Of a DNA stretch of 64,000 bases, positions 46,255-55,560 are shown one piece after another. Numbering within the stretch: position 1 is the first letter of the stretch; each line of letters begins with the position of its first letter. A model generated the notes under the pieces. The model had not been told where the DNA came from, did not search any database, and worked only from the letters and a program-made list of their open reading frames with translations. The DNA lies in assembly GCA_030068145.1 (NCBI GenBank), contig JAPJBO010000353.1, positions 1 through 64,000 on the forward strand, read 5' to 3'. The translations under genes were made by a program, and so were the position numbers. Origin of the DNA: Diplonema papillatum. Lineage: Eukaryota; Euglenozoa; Diplonemea; Diplonemida; Diplonemidae.

Positions 46255-46400
46255 GTCCACGGTGATGTTGGCCCGTTCTAAGATACTCAGCTGTTCCCTG
46301 ATGGCCGAAGGTGTGCCTCCCATCTCGGTATCGTCGGGTTTGCATTCTAGCTCAATCAATAACTGTCGAAAACAGTCGTAGATTGCATCGTGTGGATGGA
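46255..46400 (-). CDS. Candidate exon, unknown
   Basis: The minus strand reads VHPHDAIYDCFRQLLIELEC and TPSAIREQLSILERANIT, helical and charged like the IQ-gene product. An acceptor (GCACAG) at about 46406 does not fit the neighbouring exon phases directly. It could be a skipped or additional exon, or a fragment. Confidence 0.3.
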
Positions 46401-46514
46401 CCGGTTTCCGACTTCTGTGCCTGTCTGTCCTTCGGACTCCTTGCTTGCTCATTCTGATGCCACCTCCCGTCTAATCTGCACGTTTCTGTTCTCTCTGCCC
46501 AGGTTCGTTTGCTA

Positions 46515-46665
46515 CCACTTTGTTTGGGGAGTCGGGGGTTCCACTTCGTCTGCTGAGTTGGGGATTCCACTTCGGTGCACATAGTCTCTCAGCAGAAGGA
46601 TGATTTCCACGCCTCGACGCGTCAACAGCGCTACAGGTCTCAGCAGGAGGAGCTTGCCAAGACCC
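46515..46665. repeat. Dispersed repeat, copy 2
   Basis: Same orientation and word order as 17225-17371 (CCACTTCGTCTGCTGAGTTG, CCACGCCTCGACGCG, AGCTTGCCAAGACC), with small indels. Confidence 0.75.
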
Positions 46666-46679
46666 TCGCTCTGGTGCTA

Positions 46680-47503
46680 GCTATCTCCACCCAAAGGGTA
46701 CCAGAAAATTCCCGACGGGGGCTTCACGGTGGGCCACGGGGGTGAAAATCCCCCGTCGGGGGTTACGTATGGGTAGGAGTGAGAAAATCGTAGTTTGATG
46801 TTTTGGGTAGAATACTGCCTGGTGAAGGTCTGCGAGTGGGGAGCTTCCAGGTAGTCACCGTCGTGTGTCATTGTCGTCGTCAGCCGCAAAAGTGTCACCA
46901 CCATGCATCCGCAGAAACAGTCGGTTGTCGAATGTCTGCGACACACAAACCCTTGGCCCTGCATGGCACTGAGGGCGAGTGAGGGCGGGTGAAGACGAGT
47001 CGGGCGAGCCGCGACCGCCACCTGTGGCCAGGATGGCAGTAGACGACGACACGCCGGTATTCGGCGCACCGCTTTTTTTCCTCTGTTCTGACTTTTTGTT
47101 CTTCTCCACTCTTTGAGTGACTTCCAAAGGGTGCACGACTTCAGTACACCACGTGAAAGCAGGCCATGGCACCCAAAAACAAGCTGACCAGGACCGACCG
47201 ACAGCAAAACTCTTTAAGTACAAATTTTTTTAAGTGTCCCAAAAATATTTTTTGACACCCCCCCAGTGCTGATGCTAAGGCCCCTAAACTCGGCATCGTT
47301 GTCAGCCGGACGGCAACGAGGGGTGGGTGGGTACCCCCCCCCCCCCCCCCCCCCCCCAGGCATCTTGTTAAGAACCATCCATCCATCCATCAGCCGGCTG
47401 ACCCCCCCCCCCCCCCCCTCAGGCTATTTTCACTGTGGAGGGGGGAGACGCTACCTGTCACACTCTAAGGTGGTCACCACGGTGGGCGGTCAGAAAAAAA
47501 AAA
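46680..47503. other. No gene; poly(C) tracts
   Basis: Contains C-runs near 47332-47357 and 47402-47418, each next to GGTGGGTGGGTA or CCATCCATCCATC words. This is the left flank of the complete retrotransposon. No coding support. Confidence 0.5.
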
Positions 47504-47808
47504 GGGACTTTTAAAGTTATCGACACAGCGCGCAGGCAATACAATGGAACGACCCGTACCAATGCGCAGCGTGCACGGGCGACGACCAATCTTGACAGTC
47601 TGGAAGGAGGCCGACCATTTGGACGAACGACACCAGTCGGACACAGCTCTGGACGGGCTACGAGCAACCTGCGCACATGTAGAGTGACATGAGAGGGCAG
47701 CGACGAACGCGAATTTTAAAGGATATTTTTATTTCAGATAGTCAACCTCGGCAACTGGGCCAGGATGGCCGCCTCGCATCGACTACCTTAACAGGGTTGT
47801 ATTTCTCC
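47504..47808 (+). repeat. Split direct repeat A1 (305 bp)
   Basis: Begins GGGACTTTTAAAGTTATCGA and ends GGTTGTATTTCTCC; identical by eye to 53323-53627. It includes an AT-rich part near its right end (TTTTAAAGGATATTTTTATT). Confidence 0.95.
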
Positions 47809-47884
47809 GCCGATGCGGGGTCAAACAGTGGCAGAGGCTGTCTGGAACAGACGGAACCGGATTATATAACATAAATCAGCTTAG

Positions 47885-49060
47885 ATGCTTCCCTGTAATG
47901 ACCAGGGGAATGCCCGCCTGTAATGACCAGGCCGATGCCTCTCTGCGGACGCAGCTGAGACGCTTCCCTGTAATGACCAGGGGAATGCCCGCCTGTAATG
48001 ACCAGGCCGATGCCTCTCTGCGGACGCAGCTGAGACGCTTCCCTGTAATGACCAGGGGAATGCCCGCCTGTAATGACCAGGCGGATGCATCGCTGCAGAC
48101 GCAGCTTAGATGCTTCCCTGTAGTGAGGGAATGCCCGCCTGTAATGACCAGGCCGATGCCTCTCTGCAGACGCAGCTTAGATGCTTCCCTGTAATGACCA
48201 GGTGAATACCTGCCTGTAATGACCAGGCGGATGCCTCTCTGCGGACGCAGCTGAGACGCTTCCCTGTAATGACCAGGGGAATGCCCGCCTGTAATGACCA
48301 GGCCGATGCCTCTCTGCGGACGCAGCTGAGACGCTTCCCTGTAATGACCAGGGGAATGCCCGCCTGTAATGACCAGGCGGATGCATCGCTGCAGACGCAG
48401 CTTAGATGCTTCCCTGTAGTGAGGGAATGCCCGCCTGTAATGACCAGGCCGATGCCTCTCTGCAGACGCAGCTTAGATGCTTCCCTGTAATGACCAGGTG
48501 AATACCTGCCTGTAATGACCAGGCGGATGCCTCTCTGCGGACGCAGCTGAGACGCTTCCCTGTAATGACCAGGGGAATGCCCGCCTGTAATGACCAGGCC
48601 GATGCCTCTCTGCGGACGCAGCTGAGACGCTTCCCTGTAATGACCAGGGGAATGCCCGCCTGTAAGGACCAGGCCGATGCCTCTCTGCGGACGCAGCTGA
48701 GACGCTTCCCTGTAATGACCAGGGGAATGCCCGCCTGTAATGACCAGGCCGATGCCTCTCTGCGGACGCAGCTGAGACGCTTCCCTGTAAGGACCAGGGG
48801 AATGCCCGCCTGTAATGACCAGGCGGATGCATCGCTGCAGACGCAGCTTAGATGCTTCCCTGTAGTGAGGGAATGCCCGCCTGTAATGACCAGGCCGATC
48901 CCCGCTGCAGACGCAGCTTATGCCTCCCTGTAAGGACTAAGGGAATGCCTGCCTGTAATGACCAGCCCGATGCCTCGCTGCAGAAGCAGCTTAGATGCTT
49001 CCCTGTGAGGACCAGGGAAATGCCCTCCTGCAAGGACCAGGAGGATGCCTGCCACAGCTG
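47885..49060. repeat. 75-bp minisatellite with 296-bp higher-order unit
   Basis: CTTCCCTGTAATGACCAGGG recurs with a 75-bp period (47888, 47963, 48038), and sets of four units form a higher-order period of 296 bp (for example 47973, 48269, 48565). Each 75-bp unit contains two related sub-units around TGTAATGACCAGG. The basic period is a multiple of three, so frames on both strands stay open; a shortened unit (TGTAGTGAGGG) resets the frame every 296 bp. It lies in the leader between A1 and ORF1 of the retrotransposon. Regular until about 48890, then degenerate. Confidence 0.9.
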
Positions 49061-49279
49061 AGACGCATCCCAGGTGACGCACTTGAACGAACTGAAGAGT
49101 GTTCTGACTAGCAGGTATGTTGATGGGTGACGAACTGGCATGAAACACTCAGACATTGAACCGACACAGAACAGCAGGAGCCCAATGGACCGGCTTGTTT
49201 AATCTCTTTTCGTTTTAGATTTAGGTGCTCCTGTTGGTCAGGCGAACTGCGATCAGGTTTAGTGAATAAGAAACACTCA

Positions 49280-50548
49280 ATGGCTGCACTCCCAACCATT
49301 CTCCAGTCGAAGGCCGAGATTAGACTGGCTGCGACGGGTAAGAAATCGCTCCCAGCGTCGATTGAAGCTACGATTCCCCAGGGTGCCGTCACTTTGTACG
49401 ATGGCCTCGTGCGGGACCTCGACGCGCCTCAAAATGCAGAGGAGAGAGGGGATATTGCCGTGATATCGCTGGAGATAGCATGCTCGCGATGTGATGATGG
49501 CCGCGGACTGCCGACAAAGGAGGACGTAATAGGACTTCGTGAAGCGATGAAGACGTGGGGATGTGCCGACGTGGAGATGCTCGCAAGAGCAGACATACCC
49601 GCGCCTCAACTATTAGAAGGGGGCATGAAGAGGGAGTTTGTAGGTGAAGTGAGGTCGTTTGCAGCTAAAATCGCTCGCGGAGTGCCTTCAGCCCAGACGA
49701 GCACCAACGAAAAGCAGCCGAGGGTCGTGGTCAACGTCCAGTTGAAGCTGAGAGAGCTCGGTCTAGAGGGGATACCAAACGTGTTGGTCCCGGACCGTGA
49801 CTTGGTCAAAGCGGTCTCGCTGAAGCTCGAAGAGGGGATCCGACTCCCCCTGGATTTTCCGACGAAGAAGGCACCCCTCATGTCTGATCGAGACTCGCTG
49901 GAATTCGCATACCAGTCGAAGTCCAGAACAATGCGCAGGGACGTGCTACAGCAGGTCCGAGAGACGTCGGGAATGAGCGCCTCCCTCGCCCACGAAGATA
50001 TCCTCCTCCGTCAGGCTGCTGCCGTAGAAGTCGAGAGACTCCCGCAATCGCTCCATACCCTTCTCAGGGCGCGGCTGGCGATAGCACTTTTGGTGTGCGG
50101 AGCAGTGCCCACGAAGCTACACCTGCGGTTTGTGATCCTGGTGATGAGCATGGTACCCCGCATCGGATCGTCGACACAGAGCACAGGCGACTACCCTGTA
50201 GCTCTGACATACGAAGAGCGAGTGTTCGGACAATGCTCCGAGTTCTCGCGTGATGCATCAGTCGGCGATGCTCTGGACAAGTTTTTGTCCCACACAGACG
50301 ATAACCTGGTCAGGACGGCTCTCACAAAGGTAGAGAGGGAAAGGTCTCGCCAACGAGTTGTGCCCTCACCTTCCGTGCTGGGGAAATCCCCTGTCTCCCA
50401 ACCGTACGAGAGCGGTAGGTTCCGCCCATACAGCGAAGTAAGACGTGCGCATCCGCCGAGGGTGGGCAGGCCGCCTGTCCCAACCACCAAGCGTCATCAG
50501 CCGGACAGTAAGCGCCGCGGAGGGCAACAGCCGGAAGTCAAGAAGTGA
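49280..50548 (+). CDS. ORF1, Gag-like protein
   Basis: 422 aa from ATG 49280 (MAALPTILQSKAEIRLAATG). No recognised domain by eye. The middle is helical and charged (VQLKLRELGLEGIPNVL, LHTLLRARLAIALLVCGAV); the C terminus is strongly basic and Pro/Arg-rich (RVGRPPVPTTKRHQPDSKRR), suited to RNA binding. No Cys/His knuckle is seen. The first position in the element, ahead of RT, and the basic tail argue for a Gag role (packaging element RNA). It ends in UGA followed by CUAG, with the RT frame continuing in the same phase. Confidence 0.75.
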   Translation: MAALPTILQSKAEIRLAATGKKSLPASIEATIPQGAVTLYDGLVRDLDAPQNAEERGDIAVISLEIACSRCDDGRGLPTKEDVIGLREAMKTWGCADVEMLARADIPAPQLLEGGMKREFVGEVRSFAAKIARGVPSAQTSTNEKQPRVVVNVQLKLRELGLEGIPNVLVPDRDLVKAVSLKLEEGIRLPLDFPTKKAPLMSDRDSLEFAYQSKSRTMRRDVLQQVRETSGMSASLAHEDILLRQAAAVEVERLPQSLHTLLRARLAIALLVCGAVPTKLHLRFVILVMSMVPRIGSSTQSTGDYPVALTYEERVFGQCSEFSRDASVGDALDKFLSHTDDNLVRTALTKVERERSRQRVVPSPSVLGKSPVSQPYESGRFRPYSEVRRAHPPRVGRPPVPTTKRHQPDSKRRGGQQPEVKK

Positions 50549-50552
50549 CTAG
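50546..50552 (+). promoter_or_regulatory. Candidate stop-codon readthrough signal UGA CUA G
   Basis: The ORF1 stop is TGA at 50546-50548, followed by CTAG. The frame is open on both sides (the next stop is at 52742-52744). UGA followed by CUAG is a well-known leaky context in viral and cellular genes. The first ATG in the downstream frame is about 290 bp further on, after conserved RT-proximal sequence, so readthrough is the simplest way to make the full RT protein. Confidence 0.6.
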
Positions 50553-52744
50553 GACACGATCCGCCGTCCAGTCCGACCCCCCTCGTGAGGAACGAGGATT
50601 TTTCACGGACGCATCGGCACAAGCTTTGGTTACGGTACGAAGAGATCCAACAAGGCGTAGCGGAAACAGAAGAGTTCACATACAACCCCCTGCGAAAGCA
50701 GAAGGGTATTGCCCACGACTTCCGAGCTGAATCTTGGGAAGACCACGTTGCCCTCACGTCTCGCTTGAGGGAAAAGACGAATACGGCGAGCATCCTGGAC
50801 CCCGACCTTCGCATTGCGATACGACAGTACGCATCGATGTCAACATCGGAAGCACAGAACTTCAGGACGGCAGCTCTTGCGTACTGGAGGGAACGGTCAA
50901 TTGCAGTTAAACAGAGGCCCGACTGGTCATCCTACTACGACACGTCCCATCCTGCCCATGCTCTAGCCACACGCATCAACGTCCCTCTGGTCGAGGAACT
51001 ACTGGAGGCGGTAGGTGCTGCACAAGAAGGCACAAAAAACGAGTTCGTGCATCGTTTAGGGTTCGGTTTCCCGGTAGTTGGTGCCCTGGCCGAAGAGGGC
51101 GTATTCGAGGTCAAACCCACCACCAAGACCGCCAAGAAGGATACAACGACAGAGACATCGCTGACGGAAAAATCGGACCCGAGAATAGAGAGACTCCGCC
51201 AAAGTTGCAAGGAGAGTGACGTTGATGAGATCCACTCGCAACTGATCGACGAAGTAGAAAAAGGCTGGCTCGAAGGTCCCTTCACAGTGAACGACCTGCC
51301 AATCGAACGGTTCATCCCGATACGACGGTTTATCGTCGTACAGGGAGAGAAACGCCGTGGCTGTGACGACGCACGGCCCACAAACACCGCGACGAGGATC
51401 CTGACGCCCATCTCGCTCATGGGTATCGACAACGCGGCGGCTACTGCAGTAGAGTTGGGGAAGGCTGGCATCGTCGACATTTCGCAGGCTGTACTCGACC
51501 AATCCGACGCGTACAAGTCGTTGATTGTGGACCCGGACCAGCGGAAATACGCTGTGATAGTCGCAATAAACCCAGTTAGCGGAGAACTGGATTGCTTCCT
51601 ATCCAACGTGTTGTGCTTCGGCACAGAATCGGCGGTGTTGAATTACAACTGCCTCTCGAGAGTTGTTTCCACCCTGGCCAGAAGAATCCTGTGTATTCCG
51701 GCGTCCGGATACTTCGACGACTACATCATGCACGGTAGCGCCGAGGATATCGAGCAGATGGCCAACGACTTCCAAACTCTGTTTGGTGACCTCATCGGGC
51801 TGGTGTTCAAAGACACGAAGCGGCGCGTCGGGGCATGCATCCCGTATCTTGGCGTCCAGCTTGATGTGAGGCGACAAGGTTGGATTAGGCTGAGCCTGAC
51901 CCCGGAGAGAGCACAACGACTGCTGGTGGCGATCGATGCCTTTCTCCACGACGGAAAGATGACACCCCAGCAGGCAGGGAAGCTGGCCGGACAACTTGGA
52001 TTTGTGCAGCAGCAGATGGTCGGAGCCATAGGGAGGGCCTACATTCACCCGATTCGCACAAGACAGTATTCGAAATCGGGCAGGGAGGATCTAGGTGAAA
52101 GACTTCGAGCGGCCCTAGTATGGTGGATCGACGCCCTTCACATTTCCGACTTCCAGCGTAGCATTCAGATCGAACGGATAGGCTCCCCTGTGCACCCCAT
52201 CATCATCTACACGGACGCGAGTCCCTACCAGCTTGGGTTCTGCGTACTGTACAAAGGTCTCAGGTTCTATGGTAGCGCAAACTCCGCAATTCCAAAAGGG
52301 ACGCACCGCGAGGTGTTCGCGGGCGATGCGGATATGATTCAGTTCTTTGAGACAGAAGCAGTCCTAATGGCTCAGGCTCTAGTACACGGAGGACACGGTC
52401 TGCTGTCTAGACTAGCACCAGGCTCCACAGTACAAGGCATTCCCCAGTGGTACTTCGTAGATAACACCTGCACTCAGGGTACTCTTGTGAACGGCCACTC
52501 TTCGAACGAGACGTTTGCAGTGATGGCCGAAGCTTTCTGGACAGGAGCCATACGTTGTAGATGCGCATCTGTTTGGATGGAGCGGGTCGAGTCGAAGAAC
52601 AACCCGTCTGATCTCCCCTCGAGACAGCATGGTACCGTTACCCGTCTCGAGAACTTAGGCTTCATCCGAATTGAGAACTGCTACAGCCCGTTGAGGGAAC
52701 TCCTGAAAGGTTCGAGGGTGAGCACGAGGTTCTCATCCCTGTGA
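50549..52744 (+). CDS. RT/RNase H (pol part of probable Gag-Pol readthrough product)
   Basis: 731 codons follow the ORF1 stop in the same frame; with readthrough the product is about 1154 aa. RT: HRLGFGFPVVGALAEEGVF, ERFIPIRRFIVVQGEKRRG, first Asp in LDQSDAYKSL (about 51500), SGYFDDYIM with YxDD at 51710-51721. RNase H: IIIYTDASPYQLGF (about 52205), Glu in FFETEAV, Asp in YFVDNTC, Asp in NPSDLPSRQ. All catalytic positions are present. The closest relative in the window is the frame at 3-1790. A GTG at 50585 or the ATG near 50837 (MSTSEAQN) are less likely starts. Role: cDNA synthesis for a circular intermediate. Confidence 0.93.
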   Translation, partial: LGHDPPSSPTPLVRNEDFSRTHRHKLWLRYEEIQQGVAETEEFTYNPLRKQKGIAHDFRAESWEDHVALTSRLREKTNTASILDPDLRIAIRQYASMSTSEAQNFRTAALAYWRERSIAVKQRPDWSSYYDTSHPAHALATRINVPLVEELLEAVGAAQEGTKNEFVHRLGFGFPVVGALAEEGVFEVKPTTKTAKKDTTTETSLTEKSDPRIERLRQSCKESDVDEIHSQLIDEVEKGWLEGPFTVNDLPIERFIPIRRFIVVQGEKRRGCDDARPTNTATRILTPISLMGIDNAAATAVELGKAGIVDISQAVLDQSDAYKSLIVDPDQRKYAVIVAINPVSGELDCFLSNVLCFGTESAVLNYNCLSRVVSTLARRILCIPASGYFDDYIMHGSAEDIEQMANDFQTLFGDLIGLVFKDTKRRVGACIPYLGVQLDVRRQGWIRLSLTPERAQRLLVAIDAFLHDGKMTPQQAGKLAGQLGFVQQQMVGAIGRAYIHPIRTRQYSKSGREDLGERLRAALVWWIDALHISDFQRSIQIERIGSPVHPIIIYTDASPYQLGFCVLYKGLRFYGSANSAIPKGTHREVFAGDADMIQFFETEAVLMAQALVHGGHGLLSRLAPGSTVQGIPQWYFVDNTCTQGTLVNGHSSNETFAVMAEAFWTGAIRCRCASVWMERVESKNNPSDLPSRQHGTVTRLENLGFIRIENCYSPLRELLKGSRVSTRFSSL

Positions 52745-53112
52745 CGCCCGAACCAAGATTACACAACGCCGTGACCCGCGGCCCTAACTTCCTCCCCCAG
52801 TTCTCGGTGTTAATAGCAACACATACACATACACGTGTACACACGAACGGCGTAGAGACCCGGCGTCATGTCTCGAAGGACGGAGAAATTCGTGATACAG
52901 CGACTCTCTACCCTCCTCCCCTCCCCCGTCCCTCGTCGCACAACTCCCAGTTCTTCCATCTTCGATCCCCCAGTTGTCGGGAGGACCGTAGACGACCTCG
53001 CTTCTAACAGACATCCTGCTGTCAACCTTTCATTCATCGGCGAGGACCACGCGCACGAAGACAGCCGGCTGCGATGGGAATCCGAGCTTTATCCGCCTTT
53101 GTCCCCAGCGTT
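52745..53112. other. Spacer between RT stop and B1
   Basis: Contains ACACATACACATACACGTGT near 52820 and pyrimidine-rich sequence; no gene. Possibly the 3' untranslated part of the gag-pol unit or a promoter for the recombinase. Confidence 0.4.
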
Positions 53113-53322
53113 GGGTGAAGAACCTAGGCGGACGGCTCGGAGACCTCAAGGTCGGATGCGGGTTTAGCGTCGTGCGATAGCGCACGTGACACCGCGCTCG
53201 CAGGCCTGCGAGACTAGCGTCGCGAAACCGCTCCGATTCATCCCATCGCAGACTTGAGGATTTCCGAAAGTTCAAGGAGAACGGACCGTTCTAATAGGTA
53301 GAGGTTGTCCCAGAAATAAAAA
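53113..53322 (+). repeat. Split direct repeat B1 (210 bp)
   Basis: Begins GGGTGAAGAACCTAGGCGGA and ends CCCAGAAATAAAAA; matches 54965-55174 and directly abuts A2. Contains GATTCATCCCATCGCAGA, shared with the diverged element at 1-3440. Confidence 0.95.
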
Positions 53323-53627
53323 GGGACTTTTAAAGTTATCGACACAGCGCGCAGGCAATACAATGGAACGACCCGTACCAATGCGCAGCGTGCACGGGCG
53401 ACGACCAATCTTGACAGTCTGGAAGGAGGCCGACCATTTGGACGAACGACACCAGTCGGACACAGCTCTGGACGGGCTACGAGCAACCTGCGCACATGTA
53501 GAGTGACATGAGAGGGCAGCGACGAACGCGAATTTTAAAGGATATTTTTATTTCAGATAGTCAACCTCGGCAACTGGGCCAGGATGGCCGCCTCGCATCG
53601 ACTACCTTAACAGGGTTGTATTTCTCC
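53323..53627 (+). repeat. Split direct repeat A2 (305 bp)
   Basis: Second copy of A1. At the B1/A2 junction GTCCC-AGAAATAAAAA-GGGAC forms a short inverted repeat, a possible crossover core for the recombinase. Confidence 0.95.
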
Positions 53628-53667
53628 TCCCGCCCACCCAGACCCGGAGAAAACAAAGAAAGCGGAG

Positions 53668-54846
53668 ATGGACGCACCACAGCGGCAGCTCCCCTCGGGC
53701 CCCGAGGTGATCGAGATGATCAAACGGGCCCTGGCAGAACTGGACCAGCCCAGTGAAGAAGACCTTGACAGGAGTCTGCCCCTGAAAAGGAAGCTTGACG
53801 CACTGGAGGCCCTTGGCAACCCGATGCGGGCCAAGGCCGTCGTATCGCGGCAAGTGGAGCGTGCGAGAATCGCCTCCATATCGACTGGTTCCTGGGACCA
53901 GTACTTGGTCGCCTTGCGAGGATGGGTTAGGTACGCGGACATCGTGTCGTGCCCCCATTTTCCCATCCAGCCCGATGAATGGGCATCATACGTCTCCCTG
54001 CACCGCAACGCGCAGACGGCAACCTCCGCGACGTCCGCCATAGAAAAGATTCAGAGATTTCTTGGCATCAAGGACACCGTCCGGTCCAAGGCGCTGAATG
54101 ACGTTTTCGCCTCGCACCGGAGGGAACAAGTGCGCAAGCGCAGGATGGACGCCATAGACGGCCCCCTCCTCGACAAGATAGTAGAAGACCGCCGGGCCAT
54201 ACTATCGGTGCGAAACTTCGTATCGCTGGAGGCCTTCGCCAGGATAACCTGCATTGCATTCGTTTTCCTTCTGAGAGTTCAGAACGAGGCTATCCCCCTC
54301 CAGAGGGGCTTAGCAACAGACGTGCCAGCTACTGTACTCGAGGAACTGAGGACGTCAGGGAGGCACAGCTCCGTCTTCAAGTTCAAAGACAGACTGTACG
54401 TGGCACTCAGAAGGCGTAAAAATAAACCGGGGGGTGACGTGTTAGACAGAGGGTGCACATGTGGAGAGGGCACAGTGAGAAAGGGATGGCGAGCCATCTG
54501 CCCAGTGCATGTGTTGTGGCCATACGCCAGGGACAACGTCCCGGAGGGCGAAAGGATGAACCTGATACCCTACGTGGACATGTTAGCATCTCTGAAGGAG
54601 AAGGCATCACACCACGCGACACCGACGGTCGGATGGGGCACGCACAGCTTGAGACGCGGGGCTGCCCAAGATCTGAACGATCTCAACCCCAACCTGGCTC
54701 TACTGCTCAGTGCTGGATCATGGCAATCCTCGGCCTTCAAAGCCTACCTGGATTGGAATAAGGTTCAGACAAGAGCCATGGATAATGTCGCTCAAGTTGG
54801 AGCGTCACCCGATTCCGGTTCCGAGGACAGCGATTACGCTGAGTAA
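53668..54846 (+). CDS. Tyrosine recombinase of the retrotransposon
   Basis: 392 aa from ATG 53668, 40 bp after A2. The N-terminal half is a core-binding-like helical region (SWDQYLVALRGWVRYADI, AIEKIQRFLGI). The catalytic domain shows box A Arg in FLLRVQNEAIP, a Cys/His cluster GCTCGEG...CPVHVLWPYA, the HxxR motif in THSLRRGAAQD, Trp in AGSWQS and the presumed nucleophile Tyr in KAYLDW. A Ser/Asp/Glu-rich tail ends the protein. Family role: site-specific insertion of the circular cDNA, in place of a DDE integrase. Unlike most related elements it lies between A2 and B2, in the same orientation as RT, so it needs its own promoter or a spliced transcript. Confidence 0.92.
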   Translation: MDAPQRQLPSGPEVIEMIKRALAELDQPSEEDLDRSLPLKRKLDALEALGNPMRAKAVVSRQVERARIASISTGSWDQYLVALRGWVRYADIVSCPHFPIQPDEWASYVSLHRNAQTATSATSAIEKIQRFLGIKDTVRSKALNDVFASHRREQVRKRRMDAIDGPLLDKIVEDRRAILSVRNFVSLEAFARITCIAFVFLLRVQNEAIPLQRGLATDVPATVLEELRTSGRHSSVFKFKDRLYVALRRRKNKPGGDVLDRGCTCGEGTVRKGWRAICPVHVLWPYARDNVPEGERMNLIPYVDMLASLKEKASHHATPTVGWGTHSLRRGAAQDLNDLNPNLALLLSAGSWQSSAFKAYLDWNKVQTRAMDNVAQVGASPDSGSEDSDYAE

Positions 54847-54964
54847 AGCTTTCGAGTTCGCGTGGTCAGGCAACGTTTACACGTCGCCATGAGGCCATTT
54901 GCCTACGTGAACGGACGATGTTTCCACACCGTCGTTGGGCCATGTCCTTGCGCCGCCTTCTCCA

Positions 54965-55174
54965 GGGTGAAGAACCTAGGCGGACGGCTCGGAGACCTCA
55001 AGGTCGGATGCGGGTTTAGCGTCGTGCGATAGCGCACGTGACACCGCGCTCGCAGGCCTGCGAGACTAGCGTCGCGAAACCGCTCCGATTCATCCCATCG
55101 CAGACTTGAGGATTTCCGAAAGTTCAAGGAGAACGGACCGTTCTAATAGGTAGAGGTTGTCCCAGAAATAAAAA
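54965..55174 (+). repeat. Split direct repeat B2 (210 bp)
   Basis: Second copy of B1 and the right end of the element; followed by CTTTTTTTTTT of the flank. Confidence 0.95.
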
Positions 55175-55303
55175 CTTTTTTTTTTTTGCCCCAAATACCC
55201 CAAATACCACACTTTGGAAAATTTTTGTGGGCCCACTTTTGGCAGGGAATTTTGACCATTTCACCTTAGAGAATTTGACCACCCAGCCTCCAAGGCAACT
55301 GCC
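55175..55303. other. Flank of the YR retrotransposon
   Basis: T-run, then GCCCCAAATACCCCAAATAC and CCATTTCACCTTAGAGAATT; the latter also occurs at 62268-62288. No gene. Confidence 0.6.
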
Positions 55304-55560
55304 ACGACGCACTTGTTAGCTGTTTTTTTTGGGACATAACTAGTTATATTTCTAACAAGTGATGTAACAAGTGGTCACTTGTTATATAACAAGTGCCACT
55401 TGTTATATAACAAGTGATTGCTTGTTATATAACAAGTGATTGCTTGTTATAACAAGTGTTTGGTTGCAATTTCATGAGGAACCTGGGGTTTGTACCTACC
55501 TACGAGAGAAAGTCACGTGATCTGCAAGACACTCGGCTTTTGGCAAACAAACGGTTGCTG

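Larger units (their letters stand above)
45958..46778. repeat. Possible small inverted-repeat element
   Basis: CCATACATGTAACCCCCCGA (about 45963) pairs with the reverse complement of TCGGGGGTTACGTATGGG (about 46752-46770). The interval contains a G-rich minisatellite, a coding-like fragment and the second copy of the 150-bp dispersed repeat, so a single element is not certain. Confidence 0.3.
47504..55174 (+). mobile_element. Complete split-direct-repeat YR retrotransposon (Ngaro/PAT-like), 7671 bp
   Basis: Structure: A1 (47504-47808), 75-bp minisatellite, Gag-like ORF1 (49280-50548), RT/RNase H (to 52744), B1 (53113-53322) abutting A2 (53323-53627), recombinase (53668-54846), B2 (54965-55174). 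A copies are 305 bp and B copies 210 bp, each pair identical by eye. This is the split direct repeat design of Ngaro/PAT/kangaroo-type elements, where the B1A2 junction equals the head-to-tail junction of a circle (B2 joined to A1). All frames are intact, so the copy looks young and possibly autonomous. The flanks are A-rich on the left and T-rich on the right; no target duplication is evident, as expected for recombinase insertion. It lies antisense to the IQ gene in its 17.8-kb intron. Confidence 0.93.

Noticed and set aside
47898-48933. Open frames with a perfect 25-residue repeat on both strands
   Set aside because: The 75-bp minisatellite has a period divisible by three, so all frames stay open; frames reset at each shortened unit and have no domain.
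49262-49279. Upstream GTG start for ORF1
   Set aside because: In a eukaryote the ATG at 49280 is the better start; the same reasoning was applied to GTG/TTG starts at 37324, 50585 and 63193.
53030-55127. Identical minus-strand frames at 53030-53275 and 54903-55127
   Set aside because: They are the B1/B2 repeats read backwards; duplication, not coding, explains the match.
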